Positions 56,570-64,000 of a DNA stretch of 64,000 nucleotides are shown one piece after another (position 1 is the stretch's first letter; the number at the start of each line of letters is the position of its first letter). The notes under the pieces are model-generated. The model saw only the letters and a list, made by a program, of their open reading frames with translations. It was not told the origin of the DNA and did not search any database. The DNA is from an uncultured Thalassotalea sp. (GTDB lineage: Bacteria; Pseudomonadota; Gammaproteobacteria; Enterobacterales; Alteromonadaceae). The stretch is taken from assembly GCA_947502355.1 (NCBI GenBank), contig CANMZP010000003.1, positions 1 to 64,000 on the forward strand, written 5' to 3'. The translations under genes and the position numbers were made by a program.

Positions 56570-57934
56570 ATGAACGCTACTGACAATAATAATAAAAAAA
56601 TCCATCGCGGTTTATTCTCTGTCCTTTTAACCATCGTTATGGCCCTTTTCTCAACCACGCAAGTGCAAGCAAAGTCTCTTAACGATGTTGAGATTTTGCC
56701 TATGCGAGAACGCAGCGACCTCATCGATAATATTTTGCAGCAAAGAGTCGAAACCTTGCTACCAAGTTTAATGCGCAAAGCCAATATCGATATGTGGATA
56801 ATCATGGGACGAGAATACAATGAAGATCCTATTTTAAGCACCTTTTTACCCGCAACTTGGATGGGAGCAAGAAGACGAACCGTATTGGTATTTACCGACT
56901 TAGGTGAACAAGGCATTAAAGCCCAAGCCATGGCTCGCTATAATGTTGGCACCGTATTTACCAGCGCATGGGATAAAGAGCAGCAACCCGATCAAATGCA
57001 AGCTTTGGTTGAGTTGATTAAGCAGCATAACCCGAGTCGTATCGCATTAAATAAGTCTAAGACATTTGCATTGGCCGATGGATTAGTAGACAGCGAGCAT
57101 GACTTACTTCTTTCTTATTTACCCAAAGAATTTCAACAACGCATCGTCAGCAGCGAGCCTTTGGCCATTGCTTGGTTAGAAACACGAATTCCAGCAGAAG
57201 TTGAGATCCAGCAACAAATGGTGGCTTTAACAAAAAGTATTATTAGGCAAGCTTTTTCAAATGACACCATCGAAGTGGGTAAAACCACAGTAGGTGATCT
57301 TGTTTGGTGGTACCGTGACAAAGTAAACCAACTCGGGTTACAAACCTGGTTTCAGCCGGCGATTCGCTTACAACGACAAAACAGCCAAGAGGGCGTTAGT
57401 GAAGATGCAAATTTAATTATCCACTCAGGGGATTTATTACACGTTGACTTTGGCATCCATTACTTACGCCTAAACACCGACATCCAACAACACGCTTACG
57501 TGTTAAAAGCGAATGAATCCGATGCCCCTAATTTCTTGAAAGCCGCCCTCAAACAAGGCAACACACTACAAGATATTTTAACCGCTAACTTTAAGCCAAA
57601 GCGCAGTGGTAACGAAATTTTGTCTCGTTCTAGAGAGCAAGCTTTACTCGCTGGCTTAAAACCCATGATATACAGCCACCCTATTGGCTACCATGGCCAT
57701 GGCGCCGGCACAACCATTGGCAAGTGGGATGCACAACATGGTGTGCCAGGCGAAGGAGAAAGGTATTTAGCCAACAATAGTGCTTATTCAATAGAACTTA
57801 ACGTGACGGTGCCAGTAAAAGAATGGCAAAAAAACGTCATGATAATGCTTGAAGAAAATGCCTTTTATCAACAAGGTCAGGTTAACTATTTAGCGCCAAG
57901 ACAAACAGAATTCATTCTGATAAAAGCCAAATAA
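56570..57934 (+). CDS. Exported M24-family metallopeptidase
   Basis: 454 residues. A signal peptide of about 35 residues ends near VQA-KS. The N-terminal creatinase-like domain (about 36-220) is followed by the pita-bread fold, in which metal ligands are seen as HVDFGIHYLRLNTD (two Asp), HPIGYHGHGAG (His), IELNVTVPV (Glu) and the final TEFILI (Glu). It resembles Xaa-Pro dipeptidases acting in the periplasm, though substrate specificity cannot be read. A hairpin follows the stop codon. Confidence 0.85.
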   Translation: MNATDNNNKKIHRGLFSVLLTIVMALFSTTQVQAKSLNDVEILPMRERSDLIDNILQQRVETLLPSLMRKANIDMWIIMGREYNEDPILSTFLPATWMGARRRTVLVFTDLGEQGIKAQAMARYNVGTVFTSAWDKEQQPDQMQALVELIKQHNPSRIALNKSKTFALADGLVDSEHDLLLSYLPKEFQQRIVSSEPLAIAWLETRIPAEVEIQQQMVALTKSIIRQAFSNDTIEVGKTTVGDLVWWYRDKVNQLGLQTWFQPAIRLQRQNSQEGVSEDANLIIHSGDLLHVDFGIHYLRLNTDIQQHAYVLKANESDAPNFLKAALKQGNTLQDILTANFKPKRSGNEILSRSREQALLAGLKPMIYSHPIGYHGHGAGTTIGKWDAQHGVPGEGERYLANNSAYSIELNVTVPVKEWQKNVMIMLEENAFYQQGQVNYLAPRQTEFILIKAK

Positions 57935-57962
57935 CGAAACCTCGACCGATTAGGTTTCGTTA
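57932..57962 (+). terminator. Hairpin after the M24 gene
   Basis: TAACGAAACCT-cgaccgatt-AGGTTTCGTTA is a perfect 11-bp inverted repeat just at the stop codon; no clear T-run follows. Confidence 0.5.
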
Positions 57963-58583
57963 CTGTATTGCATACTGTCTTACCCGAAAATAGCAACATT
58001 ATTTGTTGCATAATAAACGAAGTAAGCGCTCTATATTATTGGTACACAAATATAGAATAATAACCACTAAAGAATCAACGCGCAGGGTATTGAACTGAAC
58101 CGGAATCACCTCGAAGTGAACCCGACGGGGATGAAGACGGAAACTTCATTCTTGTCCCAAAAAAGCAATTAAAAGCCAGCATTTTAGTTGAACCAGAACG
58201 CACCGATTAAATCTTCGACTTTATCTATCTATTTATTTACTGGACTGGATAACGATCCCAGAGGCGTTATTTGGCACCCCCTAAGCATGATGGCCTCGCC
58301 ATATGCCATGCCAGAGGGCATGGCACTGGATACCGAGCACTCGTACAATTCCTTTGTGAATGACCATAAGAGACTGAAAAAATTGCCAATAGTGCACTTG
58401 CCCCTAACAAATTTGATTAAAATCAAGTCTATGGCATAACACCTTTAAAATGTTAATTATTCTGAAAATTTAGGAGTACACTGAACTCATTATCCAACCC
58501 GTCTATTATGGGTCAACATTCGCCCTACTCGTTCAAGTTGGATATAAAAACAGTTGATTTCCCTATTCTTTGGAATGTGTGTT
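57963..58583. other. Intergenic region, possibly with decayed coding sequence
   Basis: About 620 bp. A + frame at 58188-58439 (83 codons) is open but has no ribosome binding site or family resemblance; I do not call it. The stretch 58080-58160 looks coding-like in base use but is full of stops. Confidence 0.4.
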
Positions 58584-60404
58584 ATGACGTCAGATATTTT
58601 GCTTTTGCTCCTGATTCTTGTTGTTACCATCACTTTATTCATTCGAGAAACTTTCCGACTAGATGTGACCGCCCTTGGTGTGGTTTTCGCCCTTATTTTA
58701 ACCGGTTTACTGACCCCACAAGAAGCCTTAAGTGGGTTTGGACACCCCGTTGTTATTTTAATCGCTTTGCTGTTTGTTGTCGGTGAAGTTATTTTTCGAA
58801 CTGGCATTGCCTTCTCTGCAGGTAACTGGCTTACCAGAGTAAGTGGTTCAAATCCTATCCGACTTACCTCTTTGTTAATGTTGGTTGTCGCGTTTTTATC
58901 GGCATTTATGAGCTCTACAGGGGCTATTGCCATCTTTATTCCCATTGCCCTTAATCTCGCTTACAAACTGCAGATAAGCCCCAGCAAATTATTAATGCCT
59001 ATGTCCATTGCCGCCTTAATTGGTGGGATGATGACCCTAATAGGAACACCACCTAACCTGATCGTTTCTCATCAACTTGAAGAAGCGGGTTATGAGCCAT
59101 TTGCCTTTTTTGACTTCACCCCGCTTGGGGCAATCATATTACTCGTTGGGGTTATTTACACCTTGCTGGTGTTTGCCAAAATAAAAATAAAAAGATCGAG
59201 CCAACAACGCAAAGCTCGCTCGGCCATTCGCGATATTTTGCATCGTTATGATACCGAAAATCGCCTTTACACGTTAAAAGTAAGCGAACTATCGCCACTG
59301 GTATCAAGCAGTATTTCAACCTCAAAAATCCGTAAACGTTTCGGACTTATCGTCATAGCTGTTGAGCGTGTAACCAATGCAAAACCGCAATTATCCCCTT
59401 GCTTTTCCGATACCATTATCCGCGAGGATGATACCTTATACCTATTCGAAGAACGCAAACCCAGTCCATCGTTACTGAAAAGCCAACACGTTGAATATCA
59501 ACACATGAGTGGTGGACAGGTACAAAAACTCAAAGAAGTGGTTGGCATTGCCGAAGTTATGCTACCGCCTGAATCACCGCTAACTGGGATTACTATTAGA
59601 GATTATAAATTCCGTGACAAGCATGGCCTTAATGTTATCGCCATTAAAAGAGGCGATAACATCATTCAGCAGGGTGCATTAGAAACCCAATTACAATCAG
59701 GTGACGTGCTGTTAGTCGATGGTGATTGGGATAAAATACGTCAACTTCTTAATCAAAACCGACTGTTCTTATTACTCACCTTGCCCACCGAATTTGAACA
59801 AGTATCACCGGCACGACATAAGGCACCACTTGCCTTGGGTCTAATGGGGTTAATGCTGCTACTCATGACGTTAAACATTTTACCTGCGGTAACCGCGGTT
59901 ATGTTGGTGGTACTACTCATGGGCGCAACCGGTTGTATAACGGCAAATTGGGCCTATAACGCCATTCGATGGGATGCGCTAATTCTTATCGCGGGGATGC
60001 TGCCGCTGGCAATCGCTCTGGAAAAAACCGGCGCGACCCATTTATTGGTTGAATTACTCAGTCAATGGCTTGGTAACTCGGGCCCGGTTGCGGTCATGAC
60101 GGTTTTATTTATTGTCACCTCACTCATGAGTCAATTTATTTCCAACACCGCAACCACGGTTCTGCTAGCCCCCATTGCGATTGGTGTTGCTCAGAACTTA
60201 GGTGTTTCTCCCTATCCTTTTGCAATGATTGTTGCCATTGCCGCCTCTACGGCTTTTTCTACTCCTGTCGCATCACCGGTGAATACTTTGGTTATGGCGC
60301 CGGGTGGCTATCGTTTTTCTGACTTTGCAAAAGTGGGTATACCATTACAAATTATCATTTTAATTATTTGTATTTTTGTGCTGCCAATCATCTTGCCATT
60401 TTAG
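58584..60404 (+). CDS. SLC13-family permease with two TrkA-C domains
   Basis: 606 residues from the ATG at 58584 (GGA upstream); ATGs at 58554 and 58575 are alternatives. Membrane helices fill about 1-190 and 410-606. In between are two RCK/TrkA-C domains (about 215-300, 320-400; for example GITIRDYKFRDKHGLNVIAIKRGDN). The signatures MSSTGAIAIFIPIALN and QFISNTATTVLLAPIAI are those of the divalent-anion:Na+ symporter group (SLC13/CitMHS). Substrates may be sulfate or dicarboxylates. It stands alone. Confidence 0.85.
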   Translation: MTSDILLLLLILVVTITLFIRETFRLDVTALGVVFALILTGLLTPQEALSGFGHPVVILIALLFVVGEVIFRTGIAFSAGNWLTRVSGSNPIRLTSLLMLVVAFLSAFMSSTGAIAIFIPIALNLAYKLQISPSKLLMPMSIAALIGGMMTLIGTPPNLIVSHQLEEAGYEPFAFFDFTPLGAIILLVGVIYTLLVFAKIKIKRSSQQRKARSAIRDILHRYDTENRLYTLKVSELSPLVSSSISTSKIRKRFGLIVIAVERVTNAKPQLSPCFSDTIIREDDTLYLFEERKPSPSLLKSQHVEYQHMSGGQVQKLKEVVGIAEVMLPPESPLTGITIRDYKFRDKHGLNVIAIKRGDNIIQQGALETQLQSGDVLLVDGDWDKIRQLLNQNRLFLLLTLPTEFEQVSPARHKAPLALGLMGLMLLLMTLNILPAVTAVMLVVLLMGATGCITANWAYNAIRWDALILIAGMLPLAIALEKTGATHLLVELLSQWLGNSGPVAVMTVLFIVTSLMSQFISNTATTVLLAPIAIGVAQNLGVSPYPFAMIVAIAASTAFSTPVASPVNTLVMAPGGYRFSDFAKVGIPLQIIILIICIFVLPIILPF

Positions 60405-60752
60405 GCCTAGTAGGCACGCTAATGATCAACAACCACAAGACTTTATTGCTCAAACAAAAAACAAATAACATGTTTAGGAGTTATCAATAATAACAACCAT
60501 GATAAGAACAGAGATAACACTCTCCTTAACACTAAAATTTCTTTTGACACCTATGTCATGGAATGGATGACGCGAACTTACATCGTATTTTGTTAATAGA
60601 TAATGGGTCGAAAGAGGCGAATAAGTTTGTGCCCCATTCTATGTTTGATAACCCTGCCCCTGAGGTTCTTTGGCACTACTTAGAAAAACCCAGTAAACAA
60701 AAACGCAGGCAGTGATTTTGTCGCGATTGCGCTCAATGGTAATGTCACTAAA
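60405..60752. other. Intergenic region, with a doubtful 50-codon frame
   Basis: A + frame at 60563-60715 (MDDANLHRILLIDNGSKEAN start) is open and has coding-like composition, but lacks a ribosome binding site; it may be a gene remnant. Nothing else is recognised. Confidence 0.4.
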
Positions 60753-60790
60753 TAAAAGGCTGCAAACGGTGTGATACCACTTGCAGCCTA
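60753..60790 (-). terminator. Terminator of the C15-like gene
   Basis: AGGCTGCAA-acGGT and aCCact-TTGCAGCCT form an interrupted stem; on the minus strand TTTTATTT follows. It is 28 bp after the stop codon. Confidence 0.8.
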
Positions 60791-60817
60791 TCGTTTGTAA
60801 TCATTTAATGTGACCGC

Positions 60818-61987
60818 TTAAATTGCGACCAACGCCTGCTCTAACATTCGCTGAATTTGCTCTACAATTTTTGCTTCAGTTTTTGGCTCAAATTGCTGAA
60901 TGCGAGGGGTATGAATATGCCCGGTTGGAATGGTCGAATTAAGTTCATTCCTTAAACGAATGCTCCGATACGAAATTTCATTTGATAGATACCCCCCACC
61001 AGAGCCACTTACCGCAATATGCCCATTAAGTTGAGATAATGATGCTGGCTCAAACGTTTTCGGCGGGTTATTCATAAAGATACTGGTAATTTTATGATTA
61101 TCAATCACCTTATAATCCCCTTGCGCTTTTTGCATATGTGACACCGGCAGGCTAAATTCAACAAACTCTTCGCCCGGAAGGGGGCGGTTGTTCAGTTTCG
61201 AGATAATCGGCGCTGCTTGGCTACCGCCAGAAAGCACATTTAAGTTACCTGGCGCGGTAACACTGCGGCGTTTTCCAGGAAAACGTTCAAGATCAAAATG
61301 TTCACGTCCCATGCTTACCGTAACGACCATATCCACCGAATTAAGCGCATAAAACGGCGCTAACACCGACTCAATCATACCATCATCAAAATCTTGGTAG
61401 CGAACGGGGATCATCACGGTGTTTATTTCGGCGCTTATGCCATTGAACTCTATGACTTTGCCATCAAGCCATAAGGCGGCAATGCCGGATGGATTCGATT
61501 GATTAATGTTTCGATCAAGTAAAAAGGGGTCAAAGCCAGTGAGTAAAATTTTCTTGGTCGTTGGTGTAACATAATCCAAATCCAACTGACCTCTAGACCC
61601 TTGTTCAAATAAGGTCAGTAAGCGTTGCTGTTGCATGGTTGATAGTTCAAATTTAGGGCGGATTGAACGCATCACTTTACTGGCTTGCAGTCGAGCCCAG
61701 TATAAAGGGCGGTCGTCCATCTCGCTGGCACTTTGTAACTGTTTGCTTGCCGTGCGCCAAAGCTTTTGCGAATGCGTTAACACCTGTTGCTTTGCCTCTT
61801 GAAAGTCTTTGCTATTTTGCCAGTCACCGGTAAAAGCTGATAGGTTGTTTTTAAAGAGGTTAACAACATTAGGCATTTTCTCACTAGCAAGAGGTAAACG
61901 CAGCTCTTCAACAGTTAACTCTGTCGCTAAAACAGAAGAACTTATGGCAAGCGGTAACAAGGCGGCGATAATGGATTTGTTCAACAT
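60818..61987 (-). CDS. Exported pyroglutamyl-peptidase-like (C15) protein with Ser at the Cys position
   Basis: 389 residues. Signal peptide about 1-22 (cut near VLA-TE), a helical N-terminal extension (about 23-140), then a C15-like domain starting ILLTGFDPF (147-155) with NPSG (165-168). The catalytic Glu is probably E234 (FDLERFP) and the His H359 (GHIHTP). At the Cys site the sequence is GGGYLSNEISY (330-340), with Ser335 where the family has Cys. So it is either a serine variant or inactive. The substrate is unknown. Confidence 0.75.
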   Translation of the reverse strand: MLNKSIIAALLPLAISSSVLATELTVEELRLPLASEKMPNVVNLFKNNLSAFTGDWQNSKDFQEAKQQVLTHSQKLWRTASKQLQSASEMDDRPLYWARLQASKVMRSIRPKFELSTMQQQRLLTLFEQGSRGQLDLDYVTPTTKKILLTGFDPFLLDRNINQSNPSGIAALWLDGKVIEFNGISAEINTVMIPVRYQDFDDGMIESVLAPFYALNSVDMVVTVSMGREHFDLERFPGKRRSVTAPGNLNVLSGGSQAAPIISKLNNRPLPGEEFVEFSLPVSHMQKAQGDYKVIDNHKITSIFMNNPPKTFEPASLSQLNGHIAVSGSGGGYLSNEISYRSIRLRNELNSTIPTGHIHTPRIQQFEPKTEAKIVEQIQRMLEQALVAI

Positions 61988-62143
61988 AACAAGGCTCTTT
62001 TAGGGGAATGTTTTTTATTTTTCTGCATAATAAACTTATTATACGAAGTAGCACAAGTGGTTAATTTTCATCAAGTAAGTGCATTTATGCTAGGTATTCG
62101 ATAGGATCAATTGCGTTAAAAAAAATAATAAAAAGGAAAAACC

Positions 62144-63370
62144 GTGCAATTTTCTCAACTTAAAAAGCTTGGCCCAGGCGTTTTGGTCACGGCAGCTTTC
62201 ATTGGCCCAGGTACCATTACAGCCTGCACTTTAGCGGGTGCCAACTTCGGTTATACGCTTTTGTGGGCACTGGTATTCGCCACGATTGCGGCCATTGTTT
62301 TACAAGATATGTCGGCCCGCCTTGGCATTATTACCAAAAAAGGCTTAGGCGAGGTGTTGCTTGATGCCCTGCACCACTCGGTGCTGAAGTGGCCACTTAT
62401 TCTGTTGATTATTCTGGCATTGTATGGCGGTAATGCCGCCTATGAAGCCGGTAACCTTGCCGGCGCGGCACTAGGCATAGAAGCCATTTTCACTTTCAAT
62501 GACGTCTCCTTTAATCTCTCCATTGTTACGCTTTCGCTAATTGGCGCTCTGATCTTGGTAAAAGGCAGTTTTAAACAAATTGAACGTGTCCTTATCGGCC
62601 TGGTTTTATTAATGGCGGCTTGCTTTATTGTCACCTTTATCGTGGTTCAGCCAGAGCTTAGCAGCGTATTTAAAGGCATATCTAGCCCCACGATTCCCGA
62701 AGGGAGTTTATTAACGGTTATCGCATTAATCGGAACCACCGTTGTTCCTTACAACCTATTTTTGCATGCCTCTGCAGCCAAAACTCACTGGCAACATGTT
62801 GATGATGTTCGCACTGCTCGTACCGATACGGTTTTATCAATTGGTCTTGGTGGACTGATTGCAATCTTAGTGGTTTCAACGGCAGCCGCCAGTATGTTTA
62901 CCCATTCTATTACGGTAAATAATGCCGCTGATATGGCCCATCAATTTGAGCCTTTATTTGGCTCATTTTCCAAATATTTGTTAGGCATTGGTCTGTTTGC
63001 AGCCGGTTTAAGCAGTGTCATAACCGCCCCACTTGCCACCAGTTACGCGGTCTCTGAGATATTGCAATTTAAAGGGGGCAGTCAGTCAAAAGCCTTTAAA
63101 GGCGTCAGTTTGAGCATTGTGCTTATTGGCGCTTGTTTTGCCCTTACCGGCATTAAACCCATTAAGATTATTTTATTGGCGCAATTTGCAAATGGCTTAT
63201 TATTACCCGTTGTTGCTAGCTTTTTGCTTTATGCAATGAATCATAAGAAGTCGTTACAAGGCCATGTTAATTCACCTTTAGCCAACTTGCTTGGTATTGG
63301 TGTTGTCTTGTTAACTTCCTTTTTAGGGTTAAAGATGATCCTTGGCTCATTTGGGATCACCTTATTTTAA
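62144..63370 (+). CDS. NRAMP-related transporter
   Basis: 408 residues from a GTG start with AAAAGG upstream. It is almost wholly hydrophobic, with about eleven helices of the NRAMP/LeuT fold. The first helix carries IGPGT (20-24) where metal-importing NRAMPs have DPGN, and the sixth has VVPYNLFLHA where they have MPHN. The substrate is therefore probably not the usual Mn/Fe; NRAMP-related proteins for other ions exist. The gene is alone. Confidence 0.82.
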   Translation: MQFSQLKKLGPGVLVTAAFIGPGTITACTLAGANFGYTLLWALVFATIAAIVLQDMSARLGIITKKGLGEVLLDALHHSVLKWPLILLIILALYGGNAAYEAGNLAGAALGIEAIFTFNDVSFNLSIVTLSLIGALILVKGSFKQIERVLIGLVLLMAACFIVTFIVVQPELSSVFKGISSPTIPEGSLLTVIALIGTTVVPYNLFLHASAAKTHWQHVDDVRTARTDTVLSIGLGGLIAILVVSTAAASMFTHSITVNNAADMAHQFEPLFGSFSKYLLGIGLFAAGLSSVITAPLATSYAVSEILQFKGGSQSKAFKGVSLSIVLIGACFALTGIKPIKIILLAQFANGLLLPVVASFLLYAMNHKKSLQGHVNSPLANLLGIGVVLLTSFLGLKMILGSFGITLF

Positions 63371-63526
63371 TCCTTTGCTGGGTGATTGATGTAAAATTCG
63401 CGCCTTTAGGTTAAATAATTGCCCTACATTTGATATCAATTGTTACACTGGTAATCAGCTTGATTGCGCGTAATTCCAGCAACCTTTATACTGTTTCTCC
63501 TTTTAAAGTCGCAAACAGAGCAGTAT

Positions 63527-64000
63527 ATGTCTGAGCAAAGCATTAAGTTTATCGCCGCCGATATGGATGGCACCCTTCTAGATGGTCAAGGCCGATTAGA
63601 TCCGGAATTTTTCACTCTTTACGAGCAACTAGAACAAAACGACATCATCTTTGCTGCGGCCTCTGGTCGTCAATATTACAGCCTGATGAAAACCTTCGAG
63701 CCACTTGAAGACCGGATGATGTTCATTGCCGAAAATGGCACCCTGGTAATGCACCAAGGCAAAGAGCTTTATAGCTGCTCTATGGACACCCGCAGTGTCT
63801 TTGACATTGTCAAACACGTTAGGCAAATTGACGGCGCCTATATTGTGCTAAGCGGTAAAACCTCGGCATATATAGAAACTAAAACACAATGCGCTATTGA
63901 TGAAATTAGCAAATACTACCATCGCTGTGAGCAAGTCGATGACTTACTTGCTGTTGAGGATGAATTTATTAAAGTGGCTATTTGTCATTTTGATGGTTCT
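63527..64000 (+). CDS. HAD-superfamily (Cof-type) phosphatase, 5' part
   Basis: 158 codons run to the window edge without a stop. The start MSEQSIKFIAADMDGTLLDG contains the HAD motif I (DMDGTLL, nucleophile Asp), followed by motif II (AAASGRQ). The rest looks like a Cof/YbiV-type cap domain. These are cytosolic phosphatases of sugar phosphates or cofactors; the substrate is not known. Confidence 0.88.
   Translation, partial: MSEQSIKFIAADMDGTLLDGQGRLDPEFFTLYEQLEQNDIIFAAASGRQYYSLMKTFEPLEDRMMFIAENGTLVMHQGKELYSCSMDTRSVFDIVKHVRQIDGAYIVLSGKTSAYIETKTQCAIDEISKYYHRCEQVDDLLAVEDEFIKVAICHFDGS

Noticed and set aside
58188-58439. 83-codon + frame upstream of the SLC13 gene
   Set aside because: No ribosome binding site, no family features, and surrounding frames look decayed.

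Overview
The window comes from the chromosome of a marine gammaproteobacterium of the Alteromonadales, probably close to Colwellia or Thalassotalea. I base this on the AT-rich base composition, the three large TonB-dependent receptors with long Alteromonadales-type signal peptides, a six-gene TonB system of the TtpC type, and gene order shared with enterobacteria (sap, pspF, pspABC, ycjXF, tyrR). The genus is an inference, not something the sequence proves.

Left part (1-15.9 kb): an array of 57-bp tandem repeats runs off the left edge. It is followed by a leftward operon for an energised outer-membrane uptake system (DUF3450 protein, TtpC-like, ExbB, ExbD, TonB, TPR protein), a TPR-sulfotransferase and two large TonB-dependent receptors with matching promoters and ribosome binding sites. 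Centre-left (15.9-25 kb): a TSUP permease with priC, the 4.5S SRP RNA, an acyltransferase with a DUF3014 protein, tyrR with phhB and phhA (phenylalanine hydroxylation) and two TyrR boxes, then ycjX-ycjF. Centre (25-37 kb): a third receptor, pspABC, divergent pspF running into sapABCDF, and tsaD. The macromolecular-synthesis cluster rpsU-yqeY-dnaG-rpoD follows (38-42.6 kb).

42.6-53.1 kb is accessory DNA. It holds dispersed two-hairpin repeats, a tRNA-Ile(CAU) with degenerate copies of its 3' end about 3.6 and 4.1 kb downstream, a broken tyrosine integrase, a PD-(D/E)XK-like protein, a TIR-like effector fragment cut off by an IS256-family remnant, and a second, inverted copy of that IS tail. 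Between the IS remnants sits a well-preserved, translationally coupled two-gene operon: a protein with two YbjN-like domains and a four-helix membrane protein with a large cytosolic part. This is the best candidate for an undescribed system. Next comes tRNA-Ser(UGA), followed by three tandem copies of its 3' end with its terminator, resembling the rtT repeats of E. coli tyrT.

Right part (53-64 kb): mostly single genes. They are an M28 peptidase lipoprotein, a class I HMG-CoA reductase, an exported M24 peptidase, an SLC13/TrkA-C permease, an exported pyroglutamyl-peptidase-like protein with Ser in place of the catalytic Cys, an NRAMP-like transporter lacking the usual metal-binding motif, and the start of a HAD phosphatase. 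The receptors, TonB system and exported peptidases suggest a heterotroph that scavenges peptides or polymers.
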